The notes below the pieces were generated by a model. It saw only the letters and a program-made list of their open reading frames with translations, was not told the origin of the DNA and did not search any database. Shown here one piece after another: positions 54,655 to 64,000 of a DNA stretch of 64,000 nt (position 1 is the first letter of the stretch; every line of letters begins with the position of its first letter). Source of the stretch: Apoda limacodes. Its lineage: Eukaryota; Arthropoda; Insecta; Lepidoptera; Limacodidae. A program made the translations under genes and the position numbers. The stretch is from NCBI GenBank assembly GCA_946406115.1, contig OX291560.1:9487158-9551157 (forward strand), read 5' to 3'.

Positions 54655-54893
54655 AACTAATATAAAATAAATGCGAAAGTAACCTTTCTGTCTATCTGTT
54701 TCCTCTTCACGACAAACCTGCTGTACTGATTAAGATGAAATTTGGCATGCAGATAGATTAAGTTTCGGGAAAGGACATGACTTGAAAACGTCAAGTATTA
54801 GTAGTTTTTTTTTTTATAATTGAGGAGTTTTCCGTTGAAATCCTACACCGATAACCGAATTTAGGGCAGGTGAAACCGCGGGCAAAAGCTAGT
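54655..54893 (+). repeat. Family A element
   Basis: aataaatgcgaaagtaacct, gattaagatgaaatttggca, atcctacaccgataaccgaa, then aaaccgcgggcaaaagctag. It lies about 225 bp upstream of the TRMT61A acceptor. Confidence 0.75.
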
Positions 54894-55119
54894 AATGTCA
54901 TATCTCTCATTTCATCCTGCAGCAGAAATGGTATTAAACAATACCCTTGCATTAAAGCGGCACACCTTTTTATACCTTTTGCTTATTTTTCCACAACCTT
55001 TCAAAAAGAAAAAAAATAGTGTTATGTTTATCAAATTTATATTATATTTATTTAATTTTTTTAATTTATATTTTTTTTAAGGTTAGATTGTACTATGTCT
55101 ATTTACCCTTGTTCCTCAG
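54894..55119 (+). other. TRMT61A: 3' end of the giant intron: pyrimidine tract and acceptor
   Basis: T-rich sequence (55021-55078) is followed by tgtctatttacccttgttcctcag. The acceptor AG is at 55118-55119 and has a strong polypyrimidine tract. Confidence 0.85.
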
Positions 55120-55289
55120 GTGGTCGTTTCTGTTCGTTCTCCCCCTGCATCGAGCAGGTGCAGCGCACGTGTCTGACGCTGCAGCAACACGGGTTCCAAG
55201 ACCTGAATACCCTGGAGGTGTTGCAAACAGAGTTCAAGATCACACGGAGAACCGTGCCCGTCAGGGATCTATCGTTTTTAAAGGAAAAG
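55120..55289 (+). CDS. TRMT61A: tRNA (adenine(58)-N(1))-methyltransferase catalytic subunit, internal exon (C-terminal block)
   Basis: This 170-bp exon completes a Gly codon (G|GT) and then gives GRFCSFSPCIEQVQRTC, which together with that Gly is the most diagnostic block of TRMT61A. It continues through QQHGFQDLNTLEVLQTEFKI and ends RRTVPVRDLSFLKEK. The entry phase (1) matches the donor at 1328, and the exit phase is 0 with donor AAG|gtacgt. The conserved GHTG-x-LTFA end of the family is not encoded here or in the remaining 8.7 kb, so at least one exon lies further downstream. If this donor were not used, the frame would run VRNKIFFWQV and stop at 55320-55322, with an AATAAA at 55296-55301. 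Confidence 0.94.
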
Positions 55290-55394
55290 GTACGTAATAA
55301 AATTTTTTTTTGGCAAGTTTGACTTACTAGCATCTTTCCTTAACCACCTCTAATAATAGTAATTATAATTTTTTGTTTAACGAAATATTCCGAC

Positions 55395-55700
55395 ACGTTG
55401 ACGTGGTCTCAGCCGACAAACATCCACTGCTCAACGTAGGCCTCCACAACGGCCTGTCTTAAACCGCCGACGCCCAACGGCTTCCAGCGGCTCAAACCAG
55501 ATCTGCTGTCCATCTGGTATGGGACAGCCGTTCTACGCTGCATCTTCTGATCCATGTTGACCACCCGAGGACCTTTATTCCCCTTTAGTTATCGGTTTGA
55601 CGAGCGATCTGCCCTTTGCAACTTTCGCTTGCTATCTGATCAAGCTATGTCGGTGGTTTTGGTTCGGCGAATTTCCTCGTTCCAAATCAGAGCGCCCAAA
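55395..55700 (-). repeat. RTE-type LINE 3' end (antisense)
   Basis: aaacatccactgctcaacgt, aggcctccacaacggcctgt, gttatcggtttgacgagcga and aagctatgtcggtggttttg. Same order as 13040-13330. It begins about 105 bp after the exon. Confidence 0.75.
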
Positions 55701-56181
55701 GAAATGTGGAAAGTGAAAAAATCTAAATAATATAGCGTCATAAATATTTACTTTAGCTTTTAAAATATATCGCTTGAGTTCTGCGACAGCTGTCAAAGTA
55801 ACAGGCCTAGTGCTTGGAATAACATTGCCAATTGTTAGCGATTATAATTGCCAACTATTGTTGGTATAATTATTAATGTTTAAATATATTTTTCCTTTAA
55901 AAATATAATATCCTCTCATTCGCCTATCCATCTTTTCTCTGTTTCTCCTTTCCTCGCTCATTTAACTTATTCAGAAACCTTCCCGGCGGGCACAAAAACT
56001 CACCAAAGATTTAACGCAATCAAAAGAAAACAAACATACTAGGCAACATGCACGTTTATATACCTATAAATATGGATATCATAGCTATCTATATTTATAT
56101 TTATAAAGTAACTATTTTTTTGATCGATTTTATTTGCATAGTCGATAACTAATAATGGTTAAGACAATCACCATAACGTCT
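55701..56181. other. No gene recognised
   Basis: AT-rich spacer. Confidence 0.5.
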
Positions 56182-56629
56182 ATTTTTAGGGTACAAAACG
56201 GGGCCCTATTACTAAGACTTCGCTCTCCGTCCGTCTGTCCGTCTTACCGTCTGTCACCAGGCTGTATCTCTTGAACCGTGAACTTGAACTGTCTAACAGT
56301 TAAAGTTTTACAGATGATGTATTTCTGTTGCCGCTACAAAAACAAATATTTAAAAACAGAATAAAATAAATATTTAAGTGGGCTCCCATACAACAAACGT
56401 GATTTTTTTGCTCGTTTTTGCTCGATATTGATAACGGCAACAAGTAGACGCTTAAAATATTCACAAAATATTTAGTTATATATTCACTTTAAAAATAAAT
56501 AATTTAATTTAAATATAGCAAATACTTAAGGGGGGTCCTATACGACAAACGTGATTTTTTTTTGTCGTTTTTATCGATAATGGTACACTTCGTGCGCGAG
56601 TCCGACTCGCACTCTCCTGGTTTTTTTTT
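56182..56629 (+). repeat. Family B element
   Basis: tttttagggtacaaaacggg, cgctctccgtccgtctgtcc, gatgtatttctgttgccgct, caacaagtagacgcttaaaa and gcgcgagtccgactcgcact. The start lacks the usual gttccgt. Confidence 0.75.
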
Positions 56630-58239
56630 GTGAACGCAACAATAAAGTTTGGCATAGTCACGCATACATAATACTAAACTTGATAGACGTGATTCCAATA
56701 ACAGCTGTCGCGGAGCTTAACCTATACTTTGAAAAATATAAAGAAATTCTATTAAACAAAATCGGTACAATTCAATTTATTTATTAGCTGCTGTAAAGAA
56801 AAAAAAATTGTCTTAATATAACGTAATTCCTTACTACGTAGCGTAAAACTAGCGTACCTTTTCAAAGCATGCAAATTTTATGATTGTTATTAAACAAGCA
56901 AAAATTTTTAAATTAAAACTTGACTTATATTAAAAAAGCCTTTACAAATTAATATAATAATGTTGTTCAGAAATTAAAGCAAATAAAATCAACGAAATCA
57001 AAGTCACAGTCAAAGCCAATTTTTTGCAAACACTTTTAAATCGTAAAAGTTATTAAATACTATTTTAGAAACTTCCACTGACCCTGATTTCAAAATTTAG
57101 ATGTCTACCGAGAAGAATTTGGCAAAAAACTCGATAGTTATCTAGTCTATGAGCAGTTGCAGTACCTTTATAACTTACAAATATTATTGAAATAACTTTA
57201 TATCCCAAAAACTTATAATATTTATATATTATACTTATAAATTTGTTCGTAATTGGTTCGTAAGTTCTTTAGATATTTTAAATAAATCTTGTTCTACGGA
57301 ACCCTGACTTTACGCAATCACAAATTAGCAAACTGAGGAACCTTCCTATTAATTGAAAATAAAAAAAATTAAAAATCTATACAGTTGCAAAATTATAGAT
57401 GAACTAAGTTTATATGAGAAACTGAGTCTTGACCCCGCTTTAAAGGCGATTTTCGTACATTTAATTGAACCAAAGCAATTGCCATGCTAGTTCAAATATG
57501 GCGATAATTTCCTCTAATCCCACGAAGCCGGTCCTAAAGTAATGAGCAGAGTTAATCTAGGTCGGCAACTGCGAGCGACCTCTACCGGACGGCACATTAA
57601 CTCAGCTAAGTTACGACTACGCCGCAACGCTCAGACAAGGATCCATCGCCCTTAACGAGCTGATAATTGACAGAATATCAACTATAAGAACTAGATAATT
57701 TCTAGTAATCTACAAGATTTGATAATTTGTTATATAATTGAGTGGTTGGATTCTTTGTATGTCTGTCTGTCACGTAGATAAACTGGGTTTCAATCCTACC
57801 TATAAAGTTATAACCATTTAAGAAACAATGCGCAATGTAGAGAACCATCCATACGTGAAAAAAAATCCAATGAACCGCATTTTATATTTTATACAACAGC
57901 TCGTGAGAATTTAATGTCCCGTAGTGGAATAGGAAATATCTTAATTTTTTTTTTTTGATGGTTTGATATGATAGATATTTTTACAATAGTTTATCCTTGA
58001 CCAAGCAGGTCATAAATACTACAGACGTCAACTCTGCAAATCAACACTAATATCAAAGTGGAAAGTTAGGAGTTGGCTACGAACTCGCATTATTTGGTCA
58101 GAAAACTAAATCAAGTTATCAGAGGCTTGAAGAAGCCGTATATTCCAAGGAATAGGCCCCAATTACAAACCACACTCAAGAAGAAAAAAAACTAGCAAAT
58201 CATTACATAATTGTAAAAAATTGTTCAATCCTGACTCGT
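56630..58239. other. No gene recognised
   Basis: AT-rich, with a possible family B scrap (tctacggaaccctgacttta) near 57294-57315. A GC-richer patch at 57560-57640 (cgacctctaccggacggcac) is unassigned. Confidence 0.45.
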
Positions 58240-58425
58240 GATAAACTGGGTTTTTCCATCTACTACTTGATACTTCCAAAGTCCACCTAAGTCGAGATAG
58301 ATATACTGCATCAGAAACAGTGTCTCTGTCTGTCAGTCTATCGCCTGTTACGCAAGACTAAAGTGGTTGGAAAAAAAGGCTGTTACCCACATGGTGATGT
58401 TGGTGTGTTTTACGCTACTTTTAAG
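58240..58425 (-). repeat. Family G interspersed repeat (antisense)
   Basis: atactgcatcagaaacagtg, cgcaagactaaagtggttgg and aaggctgttacccacatggt match the order of 645-860. Confidence 0.65.
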
Positions 58426-58562
58426 CGCCTTATACATACATATAATAATCTTCTTGATAAAATGGCCACTAAAAATACTTGAACTCACATAAAGTAAATT
58501 ATAAAACATCTCATTGTCAAAAGATCTTAAATCAACAACAAAATAAACTAAAAATTTAACTA

Positions 58563-58835
58563 AAACCAAAAATCCAGATCGGACATTTGTTCACGCATCA
58601 ATGGACGATGAATGGGCTTTGATACGTGAATGGGATTCAATGGACATGGCCGATAATTGGGGGCGAGGATTTGCGTGCTTCGAGCGTCAATGAGCCCATA
58701 CGTCTCTTGGATGGACTGGACACTGACGGAGATTGACGCACAGACGTTGACAATAAACTCTTTAACGTTGTCAAGGGTAGTGTTGACGAGGTTGGGATTA
58801 AATAGGGCAAAATTTATAGTTAACTATATTTTTCA
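58563..58835 (-). other. Unidentified open frame without a near-start ATG
   Basis: The minus strand is open for about 85-90 codons: FNPNLVNTTLDNVKEFIVNV, CASISVSVQSIQETYGLID, APNYRPCPLNPIHVSKPIH, ending DLDFWF and a stop. It follows a TAG near 58830. The composition is protein-like. I do not recognise it, and the + strand is also open here, so chance cannot be excluded. Confidence 0.25.
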
Positions 58836-58967
58836 TTCGTGCAGATGCGGAACTATAGTTCAATTGGTAGTGATGTTATACGGTTTTAGGCTGTGCCGAT
58901 GACGAAGCTAACCGTTTCTTTTAATCAATTAAATGTTGTTATGAAATTTAGTAGTTTACTTTGATAA

Positions 58968-59045
58968 TGCTGTGGCTAAACATCCGGGATTTGAACCTTG
59001 GTAGTTACAACGGTAGTCTGATGCTTTTACCGCTGCAATACAATA
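58968..59045 (-). repeat. tRNA-like SINE head (antisense)
   Basis: The reverse complement has gcagcggtaaaagcatcaga and ccaaggttcaaatcccggat (a perfect GGTTCAAATCC B box). The remaining arms do not pair as a tRNA. Confidence 0.65.
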
Positions 59046-59937
59046 TATTTCAAAGTGGGCACGTGTTTTTGCACTATTTTTGTAGGAACATCATGTGAAT
59101 GTAGGGATATACCACAATATTAATATATAATGAATGATGACAAAAATCAAATTTAAATTAAATTTATATGTCTTTGAGTTCTAGCTTAGAATAAAAGAAA
59201 ACTACTATTAAAAGTTCAAAATACCTACGTAACTTTACCTAGTTACCAAATTGCCTGATTTGGTAAAGCGCCTTAGGTCTGTAAACATTTTTGTACGCCT
59301 TCGATGCGATTTGGGTTTATTTGCAGAATATAAATTGTTTAAGTCTTTTTTTCTTAAATTTTATTATTTAATTAATATCTTAAATTTAATTAATTAATTA
59401 ATATATACGTATGCTACGTTAAATTAGAAAAAAAAAATTAGTTTTTGTTAGTTGCATTGAGTGAACTTGTTGGTATTGTGTACCGATTTGAAAAAATTCA
59501 AACAGATTTAAAACATGTTATTGCACCTGATGAAAGTATTATATTATATTCGAACGTTGCATTACTTTGTCTCACGCTCGCAGCAAAAATCGATTTTTTC
59601 CACTGTTTTCTGTGAATAGTCATGAAATTCTAAATATTATTTTTACAGCCACTTTGTGAAACTACGATGCCTTAAAATATTTAGCTTATTTAAAAGAACT
59701 ACAGTACTTGGGTTCTTTAAGGAGGTAGTGTGTAGATTTTTAAAGGGTTGGCACGTTAGTGATAGTGAAAAATATATATTTGTTTAAACAAAGCATAGTT
59801 GTTAATTAATGGAGATGCATAATATTTTGTGACACTAATAAATTTTATTTGTAACGTTTTGTTAAATGTTAGTTTTTAAGGGTTAAATTTGATAAGGTTA
59901 GCAAACTACTGTGTATTTAACTCAAAATATGATACAG
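59046..59937. other. No gene recognised; LINE family L scrap at 59695-59765
   Basis: The scrap reads ttgggttctttaaggaggta, then tagatttttaaagggttggc. The rest is AT-rich, including taattaattaattaata near 59388-59403. Confidence 0.5.
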
Positions 59938-60110
59938 TGCACACTAGTGTTGTGCCACGATGAAGGCGCGGCGTATCGGCGACATATCGGGCTCCGTTCG
60001 GAAACGTCACGCGCGCCGTTTGTCGCGAGAAGTCACGCTCCGTGTACGGTAGCTGGGTGTGTGACATCGACTATCGATAACTATTTTTTGACACTGTTTT
60101 TTTAAAGAGT
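59938..60110. promoter_or_regulatory. CpG-rich patch with TATCGATA site (candidate)
   Basis: The patch (ggcgcggcgtatcggcgaca, cgtcacgcgcgccgtttgtc) ends with TATCGATA at 60072-60079, the Drosophila DREF (DRE) core motif. A second TATCGATA is at 61058-61065. Whether this works as an enhancer or promoter is a guess. Confidence 0.25.
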
Positions 60111-62213
60111 TTAACGACGACGTTGATGGTCTTAATTACCTAACTTCAATTTAAACTAAACATTTTTCTTTATTGACTGCATAATGCAATAACTAATAAT
60201 AATTATAAACGAACATGAGTAAATTCAAGTCAAGTTAAAACGTAAAAGTTTAGTATAAGACATTGCGTTTATAGCTCACAGAAGTCTATAAAAGTTTATT
60301 ACACATTTATAAATGCCGTATAATTTGTGCAAAATGTATTTAACGCATTACCGATGTTTGATGGCCTCGTCATAATTATATATGATGATATGGCTGTTAC
60401 CTTAAGTGTAAATTATACTTATTTATAATAAATTACTATTATAAAACACTAAATTATTAGTTTTAAGATGAAATGCAACCTAACCTACCTAAAGTTAGGT
60501 AATAATGATATTGAATATATAGGCTGCATTTTTTTCACTTGTTAAAAAAACTTAGTCATATTTATGACCATGTCGCCCTGCGATAAAATAACAATGTTTC
60601 GTGTAAATATTGACTGTGCGTATGCTTCTTAACATGTGCTATTATTACTTTAATTTATTTAAGGATATGCTGACTTTAGAGCTGAAAACACGCATTTTCA
60701 TTACTTTACTACACTGTACCTTATTACACAATTTACTGGGATTACCGTTAGGTAATAAAAAATCTAGTATATTACATAACACTGTATCAACCTCCTAATA
60801 AATAGTGCACACCTCAATAATTTAACACATCACAGTCGTCTTTGTGAAGCGTCTGTATCTAATCTCTTACATACCACATGCGGTTTCTTGTCTCATTCTT
60901 ATTGTCTTTTTGTTTATTCTCTATTTTATTCTTTCTCTTGGACTACAGATTTTCTTTCTTTTACAAGTTATGAAAATTATCTTAACCTTGACGTGACACA
61001 GCTTTGAAACAAGACTCACAACACTCCAAGAAAGTTTAACTTAAAAAAAAAAAAGACTATCGATAAAGTTGAGAACCATTAGACACATCCCTAACAACAA
61101 AGGCTAACAGCATCCGTGGGAAAATCAGTAATAGTTTTTAAAATCTGGTTAAAAGGCAGACCAGGCGGTTGGTCTCTCCTCATATATTAAGACTGCATTA
61201 TTAGATTAGGCAGCCCACACACCGCACCAAGCATTGTGTCGTATTTATATTATGATGATGTACTTATGTAATGTGTCTTTTTAATTTAACTAGCTTATCT
61301 TTGTAACGCTAGGTTTTTGGTAGGTTTAAATTTCTGGTATGTTATGTCAAGAACACCATAGACAAGACACTCTTGAAATGTTTTTTTTTAATATTTTTTG
61401 TGGTCGTTGTTTGAGCGGTTTTGTGTTAAACATAATTGTCTTTAATTTTAGTTGTTTGGTTTTTGTACAATCGTCAATTTACTTTTTTTTGTAACAATAA
61501 CTAATAAAACCGGTCAAGTACGAGTCGGGATTCTCGAAAATTTAGTTTTTATACTTACCTTCAGCTCATTCATGTTGGTAGTACTTTTTTGATGTAGATT
61601 GACATAATAAGAAACAAAACTAAACAAGATAATGCTAACCTTAAACACTTTTTTTTAAGCTAGACCCAATTTTCAATGCTTCATAATTTTTTTTATTTTT
61701 TTTTGGCTATAGTTTATAATCTAAAGGTGTTGGTAAAATATTTTGTACTATTTTCAATTTAAAAAAAAATAACTTACTCGAAATACATACATAAACATCT
61801 ATTTATGCAAATACATATATGTATGCAAATTACAAAATGGCTGACGTAGGTATATCAATGTGGATACACTTAAAAGAGCAGCAAATAACAATGCAAATTA
61901 TCTAATTGAATTAATTAAGATACAAGCTACATGCTTGCTGTAGGTATTCACACACATACATAGGTATAATGAATTAATTAAGACCGTAACAAGGTATGCC
62001 TCTCCCAATAAGGCCTGAGAGCCATTTGAGAGGAGGCGCGGCCTGTAATGCGGTGTTAAGGAGTGCTTGCAAATCATAACAGGCCTCTAATAGTGTTGTA
62101 ACGGACTGTTATGGAAAACTTACCTTTGTATTTGAGTATGTGTGTGTGTGTAGATATCTATCTACTATCTATATTTTTATTATGGCTGACATTTATGTAT
62201 CTCACTTGTATTT
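60111..62213. other. No gene recognised
   Basis: AT-rich. A family B scrap (accggtcaagtacgagtcgg) is at 61508-61527. A patch at 61990-62090 (aaggcctgagagccatttga, ggaggcgcggcctgtaatgc) may be a LINE tail. tgtgtgtgtgtgt occurs near 62139-62151. Confidence 0.45.
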
Positions 62214-62276
62214 TACTAGATTGTTTTTTCCGCGACTCCGCCCGCGCTAAATTAACCGAATTTATCGACGTCTAGA
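62214..62276 (-). repeat. Family A element, 3' fragment (antisense)
   Basis: tactagattgttttttccgc, gactccgcccgcgctaaatt and aaccgaatttatcg: the inverse of the family A tail. Confidence 0.6.
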
Positions 62277-62544
62277 GTACTCTAAACCGTCGAACGTGTA
62301 TAAGAGCATTGATGCGTGTAGACGAAGCAAATCAAATCAAACTTTATTCAAATAGGTTTCTAAGAACACTTTTGAATCGTCAATACAATGTATACAATGC
62401 TAATTTCTGCCAAAAAGAGCCAAAAAAAGCAAAAGGATTGTGCCAAAATCGCAGCAAGTCGTTGGTCTTTGCCTACCCCTCTGGGAAACAGGGATGTTAT
62501 ATCTATTTTTGACATGTTATTCCGGCAAAACCTTGATTATAGTG
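62277..62544. other. No gene recognised
   Basis: Includes gaagcaaatcaaatcaaact, then ttattcaaataggt, a phrase typical of the start of an antisense LINE tail. Short overlapping frames here are not convincing. Confidence 0.4.
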
Positions 62545-62691
62545 AGGAAGATTGCTATAGCAAGCTGTAACTGTAGTTATAGTTCCTCCACGTGGATTTT
62601 GGTCATAGTTATTCCTATGGAAGCTTTAGAATTTTACAGGATAAAAAGAAACCTCTGTCTTTCTCCGTCTCTTCATCTATATTATCCCTGC
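62545..62691 (-). repeat. Family A element fragment (antisense)
   Basis: tatagcaagctgtaactgta, gttatagttcctccacgtgg and ctgtctttctccgtctcttc: the inverse of the central and 5' parts of family A. It is cut on the right by the family M MITE. Confidence 0.55.
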
Positions 62692-63042
62692 TAATTAGCG
62701 CCGCCAATCGATATTCTTATTTACCTCTTTGTGCAAAGCGAATTTTAAAAATGTGCGTCTACAAAAAAACTAGTCATAAGTGATTTCCAGAATGTATTGT
62801 TATGTTTGTAGGATAAAACTGCGAGTTGTAAATAGCATTTCTGCTAAAAATGGCCACTTTAATCAACACTTACAGTTTTATCTTAGAAACAGTACCGATC
62901 GTTCATTAAATAGCTTGTAACTGGGTACATATTTCTCGAGAAGCACATTTTTGAAAATAACTTTGCACAAAGAGGAAAAGTCAGAAACCCTCTTAATAGC
63001 GAGTTGAGCCAAAACTAAAGTTTCCTGGCGTTAATTATAGCG
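62692..63042. mobile_element. Family M foldback MITE, copy 2
   Basis: The left end taattagcgccgccaatcg, then acctctttgtgcaaagcgaa and aaaaatgtgcg, is inverted on the right (reverse complement tcctctttgtgcaaagttat, then aaaaatgtgct; outermost taattaacgccagg). An internal hairpin is marked by gataaaactg / cagttttatc. Related to 16634-16962. Confidence 0.8.
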
Positions 63043-63251
63043 TTAAAAAGACTAAACGTAGGTTTAACCTAAACTTTGCGTGCTAGTTTTATGATAGCAT
63101 TCATTATTTCTCTAACGCCTAACGACTATGAATTCGGTTATAAAATTTGGGCGCTGTGCTTGTTTTTAATTTCCATTAACAGAATAAATTAACGACATAA
63201 AACCTTAATATGGCTACACTATAAAGATTTATATTGAACATGTTTTATGTT
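63043..63251. other. No gene recognised
   Basis: AT-rich spacer. Confidence 0.5.
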
Positions 63252-63550
63252 TTCTACTAATAATATTATAAATGTGAAAGTTTGGATGTTTGTTACTCAA
63301 TCACACTTAAACCACTGAACAGATCGGGATGAAATTTAGCCCACATTAAGGTTAGGTCCTGGAATAGGACACAGGCCTTTTCATCCCGAAAAATTCAAAA
63401 GTTTCCACGAGTTATTCCAACTATAACCAAGCTTCAACGGACTTAAGCTTCAGCTAACTTCATAAGTAGCAAACTTCATTAGTAGTTAATTAAAGAGTTT
63501 AACTCCGATAACCGAAGTGAGGGCGGGCGAAGCCGCTAGCAAAATATAGT
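63252..63550 (+). repeat. Family A element, near-complete
   Basis: tctactaataatattataaa, ggatgtttgttactcaatca, atcgggatgaaatttagccc, atcccgaaaaattcaaaagt, then gggcgggcgaagccgctagc and aaaatatagt. It is close in content to 12652-12982. Confidence 0.75.
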
Positions 63551-64000
63551 TTCAAGATATGCATAGAACTTTCAATACCTACCTGTAAACTTTGTATACG
63601 AGATATACCAACTGAAGATAGTCAATTCTCTGACTTGTCCATTGTTGTCCAAACAATTGAACCTTAACGTCTTTCCTAAATAAGATCTTGTATTAAGCAT
63701 ATTAATATGATTTATGCACTGACCTTTGCTCGATCTTTAACAATGTAACTCGGTTATGTTCCCACATCACTTTTGATACAGCTGCTATCATTGTAAGTGT
63801 GTTAAAGTGTTATATATGTCACTTGTTCATTGAGGATCTAAATATGGTGGTATACCTCTTTCGGTCAAGATCGAACTTTTTGTCTTATGGATTCAAAGGG
63901 TCTGAAGCTGACCTTGACGATTTTGACACATGGGCAGATAATTACCTACGTGGAAATCATTTCGCAATGATTATCAAGGGTTATCGCAAGGGCACAGGCT
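63551..64000. other. No gene recognised
   Basis: Intronic sequence to the window edge. No acceptor with TRMT61A-like coding sequence follows. Confidence 0.5.

Larger units (their letters stand above)
1328..55119 (+). other. TRMT61A: Giant TRMT61A intron, 53,792 bp, phase 1
   Basis: The donor is G|gtaagt at 1328 and the acceptor is cttgttcctcag ending at 55119. Codon completion across it (G + GT = Gly) gives MNQK-GGRFCSFSPC, exactly continuous in the family. No other exon of this gene is needed or seen between the two ends. The interior is transposon debris plus unassigned AT-rich DNA. Confidence 0.9.
55290..64000 (+). other. TRMT61A: TRMT61A intron, at least 8,711 bp (open-ended)
   Basis: The donor is gtacgt. 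No acceptor followed by family sequence was seen before the window ends. The interior is again repeats and unassigned AT-rich DNA. Confidence 0.8.

Noticed and set aside
398..55289. Assigning the gene to the mitochondrial paralogue TRMT61B
   Set aside because: The GGRFCSFSPCIEQVQRTC block and DLPGPW context match the nuclear TRMT61A type. I cannot align formally, but the fit is clear.
55019..55322. Start codons just upstream of the 55120 exon as a separate small gene
   Set aside because: The frame is the TRMT61A exon read into its intron on both sides. The splice sites and phases explain it.
55290..64000. C-terminal TRMT61A exon in the remaining sequence
   Set aside because: I looked for a GHTG-x-LTFA coding segment behind an acceptor and found none.

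Overview
The window looks like nuclear DNA of a moth or butterfly (Lepidoptera). It is AT-rich, intron-like, and packed with short interspersed elements of kinds familiar from lepidopteran genomes: tRNA-headed SINEs, MITEs, and 3' ends of Jockey, CR1 and RTE-type LINEs. The assignment to Lepidoptera rests on recognising these repeat styles by eye, not on a database search.

Only one host gene can be supported, on the + strand: the catalytic subunit of the tRNA adenosine-58 N1-methyltransferase (TRMT61A/Trm61). Three internal coding exons are visible, at 398-540, 1198-1327 and 55120-55289. Their splice sites and phases fit together (phase 1 | phase 0 | phase 1 | phase 0). Together they encode the SAM-binding motif, the DLPGPW catalytic-region motif and the diagnostic GGRFCSFSPCIEQVQRTC block. 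The 5' exons and the last coding exon lie outside the window. The intron between the second and third visible exons (1328-55119) is 53,792 bp long, so about 84% of the window is a single intron of a housekeeping enzyme. A further intron of at least 8.7 kb follows.

The giant intron and its flanks are a layered deposit of transposable-element debris. I sorted it by eye into recurring families, which I name A to M. A: elements ending in AAAGCTAGT. B: GGTTCCGTA...ACTTGGCCG elements. C-F: tRNA-headed SINEs. G: an unclassified SINE-like repeat. H, I, J, M: MITEs with inverted ends. K: elements carrying an internal (TA)n. L: one LINE family seen at several 3' ends. There are also a decayed LINE reverse-transcriptase copy (13.7-15.1 kb), a short Jockey fragment nested inside a family A copy (51.7-52.0 kb), RTE-type and CR1-type tails, and a hAT-like MITE. 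No autonomous intact transposon is present.

The best second-look items are the giant intron, a near-perfect palindromic element at 48.1 kb, a 91-bp tandem array at 36.4 kb, two MITE copies whose ends match within each copy but not between copies (29.8 and 44.75 kb), a 23-G homopolymer at 43.58 kb, and a few open or CpG-rich stretches I could not identify. I saw no CRISPR array, rRNA, functional tRNA gene or complete nested gene.
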